From: an uncultured Opitutia bacterium
GTDB taxonomy: Bacteria; Verrucomicrobiota; Verrucomicrobiia; Opitutales; Coraliomargaritaceae
Direction: 5' to 3'
Length of the DNA: 35,096 nt
Assembly: GCA_937136395.1 (NCBI GenBank)
Contig: CAKZOI010000061.1
Location: 1-35,096 of the forward strand
The translations under genes were made by a program, and so were the position numbers. Shown here in pieces: positions 19,894 through 26,950 of this stretch (the stretch's first letter is position 1; each line of letters begins with the position of its first letter). The notes beneath the pieces were generated by a model that saw only the letters and a list, made by a program, of their open reading frames with translations, ran no database searches and was not told the DNA's origin.

Positions 19894-19937
19894 GGAGGGA
19901 ACTTTGAACGTCGAACATCGAACGTCGAATATTGAAT
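19894..19937. repeat. Interspersed repeat copy upstream of rseP
   Basis: GGAGGGAACTTTGAACGTCG, then AACATCGAACGTCGAATATTGAAT. It lies immediately before the rseP start codon, so it is transcribed as its leader. It shares the GAACRTCGAAC core with the copy within the rseP 3' end. Confidence 0.75.
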
Positions 19938-20018
19938 GATCGACTAATCTGACGGGGAATTAGCTAAAGCTGTGAAGTGTTGAAATTTGGAAATTGGAAA
20001 AAACTGGAATTTGATTTT

Positions 20019-20095
20019 GGAGGGCTGTGCTTCGTCACAGCGGTTTGCCGTGGTCGAAGCGCTTGGAACGGTGGCGGTGCGGAGGTCCGACCTCC
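20019..20095. repeat. GGAGGG-hairpin-CGGTTTG element (variant copy) and a second hairpin
   Basis: GGAGGG, stem CTGTG, loop CTTCGT, stem CACAG, then CGGTTTG (20019-20047). It matches the left half of the element at 23272 in its flanks but not in its stem. A second hairpin GGAGGT-CCG-ACCTCC (20081-20095) lies 5 bases before the dxr stop codon and could help end or separate transcripts. Confidence 0.6.
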
Positions 20096-20100
20096 TCTAA

Positions 20101-21270
20101 TTAGGCTGGATTGTATTCGCGGGCGACTTTCCGTGCCTTGGAATCGATTTCTAGGAGTTGTTCGATATCCGAGGCAGGTGCGGTGTCTACGCGAGCTAAA
20201 GTATGTTCGATAACTTTCGGAATCTCAAGATAGCCGAGATCTTTTGCGAGGAAGCGTTCGACGGCGATTTCGTTGGCGGCATTATAAATCGCTGGCGCGC
20301 TGCCGCCTGTGCGCATGGCTTCGTAGGCGAGTCGCAGGCAAGGGTAGCGATCGAGCTCAGGTGCTTTAAAATCGAGCTGCATGGTTTCGCTGAAATCCAG
20401 TGTTTTTTCCACTCCTTTCGCGCGGTCGGGATGGAGGAGACAGTGTTGGATGGCGAAGGTCATGGAAGGTGGGCACAGTTGAGCGAGTATGGAGCCGTCG
20501 ATAAATTGTGCAAAGGAGTGGACGATGCTTTGCGGGTGAATGACGACTTTAAGGCGATCGGGTTCTAAGCCAAATAGCCAATACGCTTCGATGAGTTCGA
20601 GGCCTTTATTGGCCATAGTTGCAGAATCGACCGTGATCTTTGGGCCCATCGACCAGTTTGGGTGCTGGGTGGCTTCTTCCGGGGTGACGTCGGCAAGGCT
20701 TTCCATTACGCGATCGCGAAATTGCCCACCAGATGCAGTGAGAATGAGCTTGTCTAAATGGGCTGTAGGATGGCCTTCAATGCATTGAAAAATCGCATTA
20801 TGCTCGCTGTCGGTTGGTAGTAGGCGCACGCCTTTACGTCTGGCGGCTTCGATGACAAAGGCACCGCCGAGGACGAGGAGTTCTTTGTTGGCGAGGGCGA
20901 TGTCCTTGCCTGCTTCGATTGCCGCAAGGGCTGGTTTGAGTCCGCAGGCACCCACGACAGCTATCAGCACGATGTCGGCTTCGGCTAGGGTGCATAGGCC
21001 TAGGAGCGAGGGCTCACCGCAGCTGACCTGTGTGTCTGCAGGGAAGTTTTTTGCCTGTTTCGATTCGAGAAAGGCTTCTTGATCTGAGAGCACTGCATGC
21101 GGCACTTTGAACTCATGGCAAATCTTTGCGAGCGCATCGTGTTGAGTATTTGCGGCGACGCCGACGAGCTCTATTCGGTCAGCATGTTTGCGTAAGACAC
21201 GGAGTGTGCTGCTGCCGATCGATCCAGTAGCACCGAGGAGAATAAGCTTCTTTTTCGGTGATGCTGCCAT
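20101..21270 (-). CDS. dxr: 1-deoxy-D-xylulose 5-phosphate reductoisomerase
   Basis: 389 residues, normal for DXR/IspC, which makes MEP from DXP with NADPH in the second step of the MEP pathway. The nucleotide-binding loop is 'LLGATGSIGSSTLRVL' (Gly13-Gly19). 'ALANKELLVLGG' and 'LLPTDSEHNAIFQCIEG' carry the substrate and metal ligands. 'LTASGGQFRDR', 'HPNWSMGPKITVDSATMANK' and 'HPQSIVHSFAQFIDGS' follow as expected. The ATG directly abuts the cdsA stop codon (TAAATG), which points to translational coupling. Together with ispG in this operon it covers two of the seven MEP steps. Confidence 0.97.
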   Translation of the reverse strand: MAASPKKKLILLGATGSIGSSTLRVLRKHADRIELVGVAANTQHDALAKICHEFKVPHAVLSDQEAFLESKQAKNFPADTQVSCGEPSLLGLCTLAEADIVLIAVVGACGLKPALAAIEAGKDIALANKELLVLGGAFVIEAARRKGVRLLPTDSEHNAIFQCIEGHPTAHLDKLILTASGGQFRDRVMESLADVTPEEATQHPNWSMGPKITVDSATMANKGLELIEAYWLFGLEPDRLKVVIHPQSIVHSFAQFIDGSILAQLCPPSMTFAIQHCLLHPDRAKGVEKTLDFSETMQLDFKAPELDRYPCLRLAYEAMRTGGSAPAIYNAANEIAVERFLAKDLGYLEIPKVIEHTLARVDTAPASDIEQLLEIDSKARKVAREYNPA

Positions 21271-22113
21271 TTAAAAAAGGGTGTATTTGAAGAGCAAATA
21301 CCCGAGTGGTGCCGTCAGAATGAGGCTATCGGTCAAATCGAAAATGCCGCCTATGCCTGGAATCAGAGCGCCGGAGTCTTTGACTTGAGCTTGGCGTTTG
21401 AATGCCGATTCGACGAGGTCGGAGGCAATTGAGGCGATCGCGATTGGGACCGCAATGAGCGCTGAAAGCCACCAATGAAATCCAGTTGGCGCGTAGTTGT
21501 GAAAGACTCCGAGTAAGATCAGGCCAATTAAAACCGAGAATAAGATACCCCCAGCAGCACCTTCGTAGGTCTTTTTGGGGCTGATAACTGAGAGTGGGGT
21601 TTTGCCGATTTTCATGCCGACGAGTAGTCCACCAACATCGGTGCACTTGGCGACAGCGACGATCCATACAGTAAGGAACAGACCGGTGCCTATACCACTT
21701 TCATTGAATCCAGCATTTAGCTCCGACATCTTGACGATCTTGATCAGGAAATGCATCAAGAAGGGCACATATAATAAGCCAAATAGCGTCGGCATGAAGC
21801 TGCTCAAGCGTCCCGCCTGTAGGTCTTTGCGGATAATTGTTAGTGTAAGTAAGATAAAGCAGAGCAGGAAGAGATCGTATCCCGCATCTAAGCCGCCGAG
21901 GTAGTAGGAGCCGAAGGTAATGACGACTCCACAGGCGAGCCCGAGTTCCTTCATTGGCTTGAGGCCCATTTTCTCAAACAGTTGATACAGTTCGAGCTGA
22001 GTTAAAAAGGCCAAAACGGTGACCAATAGCACTCCTGCGTGCACACCGAAGAGTGCGAGTGAGATGCCGAGGACTGACCAGAGGACAGCGAAGCTGATAA
22101 TGCGTTGCTTCAT
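21271..22113 (-). CDS. cdsA: Phosphatidate cytidylyltransferase
   Basis: 280 residues with about eight hydrophobic segments. CdsA makes CDP-diacylglycerol from phosphatidate and CTP, the branch point for membrane phospholipids. The C-terminal signature is recognisable: 'SPKKTYEGAAGG', then 'SDLVESAFKRQAQVKDSGAL' followed by 'PGIGGIFDLTDS'. In the textbook motif the last part is H-G-G-x-x-D-R-x-D; here it reads I-G-G-I-F-D-L-T-D, with His and Arg replaced, a variant I believe occurs in related phyla (not checked). It lies between uppS (gap 39 bases) and dxr (no gap). Confidence 0.93.
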   Translation of the reverse strand: MKQRIISFAVLWSVLGISLALFGVHAGVLLVTVLAFLTQLELYQLFEKMGLKPMKELGLACGVVITFGSYYLGGLDAGYDLFLLCFILLTLTIIRKDLQAGRLSSFMPTLFGLLYVPFLMHFLIKIVKMSELNAGFNESGIGTGLFLTVWIVAVAKCTDVGGLLVGMKIGKTPLSVISPKKTYEGAAGGILFSVLIGLILLGVFHNYAPTGFHWWLSALIAVPIAIASIASDLVESAFKRQAQVKDSGALIPGIGGIFDLTDSLILTAPLGYLLFKYTLF

Positions 22114-22152
22114 AAAAAATTCTTTATTGTTCGAGGATTGTAGTAGGGCTGG

Positions 22153-22896
22153 TTAGGTTTCTTGTAATTGTTGACTGGTTTTTCCATAGCGACGTTCGCG
22201 GTTGGCAAAGTCGTCTAGAGCAGCAGCAAAGTCACTTTCTTTAAAGTCGGGCCAGCGTGTTTTGGTGATGTGAATCTCGGCGTAAGCGCATTGCAGCATG
22301 AGGAAGTTACTCAAGCGTAATTCTCCAGAGGTGCGAATCACCAAGTCGGGATCAGGCATATCCCCTGTGTAAAGAAAGGGGCGCAGGTCGTCGTAGCGAA
22401 AATTGCTGATATCGATGTCGCCATCCGCAGAAGCTTTGACCACGCCCTTGATCGCATCGACGACTTCGGTGCGTGAGCCGTAGTTCAGCGCGAGGCCGAG
22501 TGTGTAATCTGTAAATTCGGCTGTGGCTGCCTCGGCTTTTCGCAGTGCTTCTTGAGTGGATTGTGGGAGCTCCTTGAAACGGCCGATGACGCGTAGGCGT
22601 ATTTTTCGTTTAATGAGTTCAGGTAGTTGATCTTTGAGGAATCGATCGAGGAGATCCATCAAGGCGTCGATCTCGTCTTTTGGGCGATTCCAGTTTTCTA
22701 CGCTGAAGGCATATAAAGTGATGTTTTTAACGCCGTGTTTTTGAGCCGCTGCGAGCGTGCGTTTGACGGCTTCTGCACCGCGTCGGTGGCCTTCGATACG
22801 AGGTAAGCTACGCTCGTTTGCCCAGCGACCATTGCCATCCATGATGATGGCGACGTGCTGCGGTGTTTGACTAGATGTTGATTTCTCGGTTTTCAC
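22153..22896 (-). CDS. uppS: Di-trans,poly-cis undecaprenyl diphosphate synthase
   Basis: 247 residues from the GTG at 22896, close to the usual length. The frame continues to a TTG at 22944, but the added 'HPATEIILISFLANN' looks non-conserved. It condenses IPP onto FPP to make the C55 lipid carrier for peptidoglycan and O-antigen. 'HVAIIMDGNGRWA' has the catalytic Asp, followed by 'GHRRGAEAVKRT'. 'YAFSVENWNRPKDE' and 'DPDLVIRTSGELRLSNFLML' are also canonical. It is the first gene of the uppS-cdsA-dxr-rseP-ispG run. A GAGATCA-AAA-TGATCTC palindrome (22913-22929) sits just upstream of the GTG and may be part of the leader. Confidence 0.95.
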   Translation of the reverse strand: MKTEKSTSSQTPQHVAIIMDGNGRWANERSLPRIEGHRRGAEAVKRTLAAAQKHGVKNITLYAFSVENWNRPKDEIDALMDLLDRFLKDQLPELIKRKIRLRVIGRFKELPQSTQEALRKAEAATAEFTDYTLGLALNYGSRTEVVDAIKGVVKASADGDIDISNFRYDDLRPFLYTGDMPDPDLVIRTSGELRLSNFLMLQCAYAEIHITKTRWPDFKESDFAAALDDFANRERRYGKTSQQLQET

Positions 22897-23039
22897 GTTG
22901 TTTGCAAGGAATGAGATCAAAATGATCTCTGTCGCGGGGTGCAAGGGTAGAGAGGGGGAGATTTAAGATCCGAGATACGTGATTGGAGGTGAAGAAATAC
23001 ATTTTACTAAAAGTGATTCGTTCGCCAGTTTTGCAGATT

Positions 23040-23258
23040 ATGCCAACTTACGTATACGAAACCATACCCGAGCAAAAGGGGCAAAAATCGGTTCAGTTTG
23101 AACTGCAGCAGTCAATGAAGGATGCGCCGCTGACTAAGCATCCAGAAACAGGCGTGCCGGTGCGCCGTGTGATTTCAGGCGGCTATGGATTTGTGGGAAC
23201 TGCAAAAGGAACGCCGAGCCATAGTGGCAGCTGCGGTTCCGGCTGTGGCTGCGGTTGA
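23040..23258 (+). CDS. FmdB-family small protein lacking the zinc-ribbon N-terminal cysteines
   Basis: 72 residues from ATG 23040: 'MPTYVYETIPEQKGQKSVQF', then 'SMKDAPLTKHPETGVPVRRV' and 'ISGGYGFVG', ending in a Gly/Ser/Cys tail with four cysteines (GSCGSGCGCG). The middle and the MPTYVY start match FmdB/CxxC_CxxC_SSSS regulators, but the usual Y-x-C-x-x-C knuckle is replaced by 'YETIPEQKGQK'. The only cysteines are in the tail, so any metal site must be there. A longer frame from 22983 adds a poorly conserved 19 residues and I reject it. It is divergent from uppS with a 143-base gap. Function unknown. Confidence 0.75.
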   Translation: MPTYVYETIPEQKGQKSVQFELQQSMKDAPLTKHPETGVPVRRVISGGYGFVGTAKGTPSHSGSCGSGCGCG

Positions 23259-23271
23259 GTGTCGTTTTATT

Positions 23272-23366
23272 CTGGAGGGCAACGCTCTGTCGTTGCCGCG
23301 GTTTGATAGTGGTTAAGTAGTCCTAGAGCCTCTGGCGAACGGCAACGACAGAGCGTTGCCCTCCAG
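23272..23366. repeat. Long inverted repeat with a hairpin in each arm
   Basis: Perfect 27-base arms: CTGGAGGGCAACGCTCTGTC continuing GTTGCCG (23272-23298), and its exact complement (23340-23366), separated by 41 bases. Each arm is itself a hairpin, GGCAACG-CTCTGT-CGTTGCC. It begins 14 bases after the FmdB-like stop codon. It looks like a small palindromic element without a gene. Confidence 0.85.
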
Positions 23367-23427
23367 TTGATTTCTGAGTTGCTTTAAAGTTTAAGCGGTT
23401 GCGGTGTCCAGATGGCTCCGGACACTC

Positions 23428-23460
23428 AAAAAAACAGGCTCCCTTGTGAGGAGCCTGTTT
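23428..23460 (-). terminator. Rho-independent terminator of the TonB receptor gene
   Basis: AAACAGGCTCC/GGAGCCTGTTT (23432-23442 with 23450-23460) with a seven-base loop. The A run at 23428-23434 becomes U on the minus strand. It lies 26 bases past the receptor stop codon. A separate hairpin GTGTCC/GGACAC at 23404-23425 lies beside it. Confidence 0.9.
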
Positions 23461-23486
23461 GAGGATGAATTCGCGATGTGCTGTGA

Positions 23487-25583
23487 CTACCAAGTGTAGT
23501 TCAGTGTTACACCAAATTGCTGTGGGTCGGCTGGGTTTTCGTAGCGCTGCTCACCATAGCCGTTGTCAAAATTGAAGACGCGTTTCTCGTATTCTTCATC
23601 GAGCAAATTTCGGCCCCAAAGAGTGAGTGTCCATGACTCGTAGCGGTAGCCGATCGCACCATTGAAAACCGCAAACGAGCTGCGTTTCTCAGTGTTGTCG
23701 ATGCTGTTGGATTCGTAGTATGAAGCGCTACCTGCGAGTTCCAAGTTTGCAAAGAAACCATTGTCCGCAACGTAATCTGCTCGAATGTTGTAGGTATAGT
23801 GCGGGGCGTTGGCTAAGTCTTTGTTGGTGGCGTCGGCTTCTGCCTCCAGCAGGCCGAGCCCTGCGCTTATAGTCCAGTTCGGGTTCACGAACCATGTCGC
23901 TTCCGCTTCGAGGCCATAGTGCTCTGCTGCGCCTTGATTCGATGTGAAGTAGCGGAAAAATCCACCGGCTCCATCCGAATCACGTAGCTGTGCATCGTCG
24001 CGATCCAGGTAGAAGACAGTGATTTGTGAGGTCAAAGCACCGTCAAACCACTCGCTGCGAAGGCCGATTTCGTAGTTCCAGAGAGTTTCGTCGTCATAGG
24101 TCAGAGGTTGACCAGCTTCGCGAAAGGATGCGCTATTTGCGCCACCCGCTTTGTAGCCGCGTTTGACGCTGGCAAACGCAGTGTGTGAAGAATCGAGGTC
24201 GTATTCGAAAGTGAGTTTACCACCAAAGAGGTCATTACTTGCACCGCTTTCACCTTCAAGAAGTTCACCAAAATAGTCTTCGATTACCTCAGATTTGAAA
24301 TCAACAGAGTGGTATTCGTAGCGCAACCCCAAAGTCATACGGAAGCGTTCACTGAAGTCGTGGCCGATTTGGCCAAACAGTGCGTAACTGTCGGTTTCAT
24401 ACTCAGATTCAACTATGCCTGAAGCATATTCGTCCGTGTAATTCATGTCAGTGTCTTCACTGAAGAGTTGCATGTAGGCGCCAATGGTCCAGCGGTCGAT
24501 CCAGCCGAATGCGTCGTCTTGCTCGATGGAATCAAATCGAAACTCTTGGGTGAATACTTCGCGGTTACGGAAGGCTTCGAGTGCTCCGCTATATACCGTA
24601 AAGAGCGGAACTTCGTCAGTATTCGTCCAATCGGAATCGTAGCTATTCAGAGAATCCGTATCACTGTAGCTTGTGATGCTGGTCACTTCGACGTCATTAA
24701 GGCCAGTCCATGTGCCGCGTAGGCTACCTGCTAAGGATTCTTGTTCATCACGGCCTTTGAAGTCAGATTTTGTATCAAAGCGCGTGTTGTCGAGCGACCA
24801 TTCGTCGTAGCTGTTGTCAGCATCAGCGTAGAATACGGTGGCATCCCATTGCCAGTCGTCGTTGGCGATCCAGCGGAGTTTTAAGCGGGTGTTGAATTCG
24901 TCGCGCTCGTTGGTGTCGTCTGAACCGTGGAAGCTGTTGTCGCGGAAACCGTCTTGCTGGAGCTGATATGCAGAGAAGCGGAAGGTGAGCTTTTCCGGGG
25001 CGCTTTCGATCAGTGGACCGCCGACTGCGATGCCGCCGCCAAAGAGGCTGTCGTTACCAACAGTGCCTTCGACTTGGCCTGTCCAGTAGGGCGTGGGATC
25101 GTTGCTGACGATTTTGATGACACCACCTGCGGCATTCACGCCAAAGGCGCCGGCTTGTGGGCCGCGAAGGACTTCGACTTGTTGCACGTCGAAGAGATTG
25201 CCGATGGTGCCGATACCTGTGAAGTCAAGGTCGTCGACGAGGAAGCGCACAGATGAATCGGGCGTTTCGCCTTCGAATTGAGAGTTCTCACCAATGCCAC
25301 GGATTTGTATATAGCGCGGGCGCGAGCTACCACCCGTCCAAGTTAGATTCGGGATCACGTTAATGATGTCGCCGAAGTGCTGTGAGCCACTCTTTTGAAG
25401 CGTCTCTTCACTTAGAACGCTGACGCTGGCAGTGGTTTGTTGTAGTTCCGAGTCCCACAGGCCGCCCGTGACGATCGTTGTGGTTTCGAGTTTTTGGAGC
25501 TCTGTTGGCCCCACTGTGGTTTCTTGTGCATACAGACTATTCGCGAGTGCGAGAGCTGCGATGGTGTATCTTGTGTATTTCAT
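23487..25583 (-). CDS. TonB-dependent outer-membrane receptor, probably for thiamine
   Basis: 698 residues from ATG 25583; signal peptide 'MKYTRYTIAALALANSLYAQ'. The frame extends to 25652 but this would run to the edge of the riboswitch, so the internal ATG is the start. The plug domain includes 'SVSVLSEETLQKSGSQHFGD', 'IQIRGIGENSQF' and 'VEVLRGPQAGAFGVNAAGGV'. The rest is a 22-strand-type barrel rich in aromatic alternation, ending 'FGVTLNYTW' with the terminal aromatic expected for the BAM machinery. It would import a scarce nutrient with TonB energy. Because a TPP riboswitch controls it, thiamine or a thiamine precursor is the likely cargo (inference). Fur- or maltose-type specificity is an alternative if the switch belongs to another transcript. 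Confidence 0.9.
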   Translation of the reverse strand: MKYTRYTIAALALANSLYAQETTVGPTELQKLETTTIVTGGLWDSELQQTTASVSVLSEETLQKSGSQHFGDIINVIPNLTWTGGSSRPRYIQIRGIGENSQFEGETPDSSVRFLVDDLDFTGIGTIGNLFDVQQVEVLRGPQAGAFGVNAAGGVIKIVSNDPTPYWTGQVEGTVGNDSLFGGGIAVGGPLIESAPEKLTFRFSAYQLQQDGFRDNSFHGSDDTNERDEFNTRLKLRWIANDDWQWDATVFYADADNSYDEWSLDNTRFDTKSDFKGRDEQESLAGSLRGTWTGLNDVEVTSITSYSDTDSLNSYDSDWTNTDEVPLFTVYSGALEAFRNREVFTQEFRFDSIEQDDAFGWIDRWTIGAYMQLFSEDTDMNYTDEYASGIVESEYETDSYALFGQIGHDFSERFRMTLGLRYEYHSVDFKSEVIEDYFGELLEGESGASNDLFGGKLTFEYDLDSSHTAFASVKRGYKAGGANSASFREAGQPLTYDDETLWNYEIGLRSEWFDGALTSQITVFYLDRDDAQLRDSDGAGGFFRYFTSNQGAAEHYGLEAEATWFVNPNWTISAGLGLLEAEADATNKDLANAPHYTYNIRADYVADNGFFANLELAGSASYYESNSIDNTEKRSSFAVFNGAIGYRYESWTLTLWGRNLLDEEYEKRVFNFDNGYGEQRYENPADPQQFGVTLNYTW

Positions 25584-25585
25584 TT

Positions 25586-25613
25586 GGATCTCAATCGTGA
25601 TTGCTTGAGATCC
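25586..25613 (-). promoter_or_regulatory. Start-codon sequestor hairpin of the TPP switch
   Basis: On the minus strand GGATCTCAA pairs with TTGAGATCC (nine pairs, loop of ten), ending two bases before ATG 25583. The only purine-rich ribosome-binding candidate (GAGA) is inside the 3' arm. The 5' arm overlaps CCGGATC (25609-25615), complementary to GATCCGG in the aptamer (25681-25687). Confidence 0.65.
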
Positions 25614-25658
25614 GGCTTCTGGCGGTGAGAAGGTGGAAGGCTTACAGGGCACTTCGTT

Positions 25659-25762
25659 CCTTTTCCTACGCCGGTGTCAACCGGATCAGGTTCGAAGGGA
25701 TCGTTTCAGTGCAGTGTGCGTCGAAACATCTCAGACCAAGCTTGGTCACCCCTAAGGAAGGC
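25659..25762 (-). promoter_or_regulatory. TPP riboswitch (THI element)
   Basis: Read on the minus strand the conserved words occur in order: CTTCCTTA, GGGGTGACC, GGTCTGAGA, then after a variable arm CCCTTCGAACCTGATCCGG, and finally ACACCGGCGTAGGAAAAG. These match the thiamine pyrophosphate aptamer (GGGGUG, CUGAGA, ACCUGAUCUGG, CCAGCGUAGGGAA) with minor changes. The ends CTTCCTTA and TAGGAAAAG pair as P1. It precedes the TonB receptor start by 75 bases and should repress it when TPP is abundant. Confidence 0.95.
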
Positions 25763-25876
25763 CGCTAGAAAAGGAGTATATCTATATGCGTGTCAAGTTT
25801 GCATCTATTGGCGCGACGAAATCTGACCTATCAAATGCTTGTATCTATTGTGCCATGCAGTGCTGTTTAACTTTTT

Positions 25877-26926
25877 CTACTCTGTGCTGAAGCGGAATAA
25901 GGTCGTTGACTTGAAGGTATCACCGGCCTGGAGCACGGCTCCGCCCATGTCTGGGTGGTTAATTGAGTTGGCGTAGTCTTGAGTCTCCATGCAGAATCCA
26001 CTGATTGGGGCATACACTGTGCCGCCTTTGCCGATCTCGGGTGCGTCTTCAGATAGGCTGAGTCCTGCGTAGAATTGGACGCCTGGCTCGGTCGTGAGAA
26101 TCTCGAGCTTGCGCCCTGATTGTGGGTCAATGACGGTGGCAGCAGGTTTGGGTAACTTGGTGCGTCCTTCAGCAAGGAAGTAATGGATATCGACATTGCC
26201 GGCGTCGAGCGCATCTAATTGATCCAGTATCACGGGCTCACGGAAATCGTTGTAGCCGCGAACGACTGAGTCACGACGTCCGAGGAGCGTGGCATTTTGG
26301 TCGGTAGTGGCTACCGAGTCGCTGAAGATTTGCACACTGTGCTTGAGCACCTTGCCACTGTAATGACCACCTAGGTTTATGTAGGCGTGATTCGTTAGGT
26401 TGAGTGGTGTGGTTTTATCGCTACGTGCAAGATAAGTGACCTCGAGTGTATTGTTCTCAAGGAGGGCATAGGTGACACTCAGGTCGAGATTGCCTGGGAA
26501 ACCGTTACTTCCGTCTGGGTCTGTGGTCGTGAGGCGCAACTTTTCGATACCATGATCATTGATGATCGCAGCTTGCCAGAGGATCTTATCGAAGCCTTGA
26601 AGTCCGCCGTGAAGACAGTTCCCGTTGTTGTTGGCGACGAGACGGTAGTTCTGGCCGTCTATTGAGAATCGTGCATCGGCGATACGTCCAGCCACGCGAC
26701 CTGTGATACAGGCAAAGTAAGGGTGTCCTGCGAGATACTCGTCGAGTGTATCTTTACCGAGTATGACATCGGCAAGGTTCCCTTCGCGGTCAGGAGCCTC
26801 TAGCGATAAGATGATGCCACCGTAGTTGGTAATGGTGGCATTTAGGCCCTTGCTATTGCTGAGTATGAAGCGCTGAACTGCTTCACCTGAAGGAAGGTGG
26901 CCGAAAATTTCGGATTCGATGCTCAT
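25877..26926 (-). CDS. galM: Galactose mutarotase (aldose 1-epimerase)
   Basis: 349 residues from ATG 26926; a TTG at 26938 adds four residues and is less likely. It interconverts alpha and beta anomers of aldoses. 'NNNGNCLHGGLQGFDKILW' carries one catalytic His region, 'LTNHAYINLGG' the second His, and 'TTEPGVQFYAG' plus 'GFCMETQDYANSINHP' the catalytic Glu area. No signal peptide, so it is cytoplasmic. It follows the universal stress gene by 24 bases, so they are probably cotranscribed with the SulP transporter, without an obvious functional link. Confidence 0.95.
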   Translation of the reverse strand: MSIESEIFGHLPSGEAVQRFILSNSKGLNATITNYGGIILSLEAPDREGNLADVILGKDTLDEYLAGHPYFACITGRVAGRIADARFSIDGQNYRLVANNNGNCLHGGLQGFDKILWQAAIINDHGIEKLRLTTTDPDGSNGFPGNLDLSVTYALLENNTLEVTYLARSDKTTPLNLTNHAYINLGGHYSGKVLKHSVQIFSDSVATTDQNATLLGRRDSVVRGYNDFREPVILDQLDALDAGNVDIHYFLAEGRTKLPKPAATVIDPQSGRKLEILTTEPGVQFYAGLSLSEDAPEIGKGGTVYAPISGFCMETQDYANSINHPDMGGAVLQAGDTFKSTTLFRFSTE

Positions 26927-26950
26927 GTTAATGAACAAAAAAATCGTAAA

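Noticed and set aside
18369-19937. Insertion sequence around rseP based on flanking inverted repeats
   Set aside because: The sequence between the repeats is an intact rseP in its usual operon position, with no transposase; the repeats are interspersed elements, not transposon ends.
23272-23366. CRISPR-like repeat pair
   Set aside because: There are only two copies, they are inverted rather than direct, and no cas gene is present.
25584-25652. Longer N-terminus for the TonB receptor
   Set aside because: It would put the start near the aptamer edge and bury the signal peptide 23 residues in; the ATG at 25583 sits directly after the sequestor hairpin.
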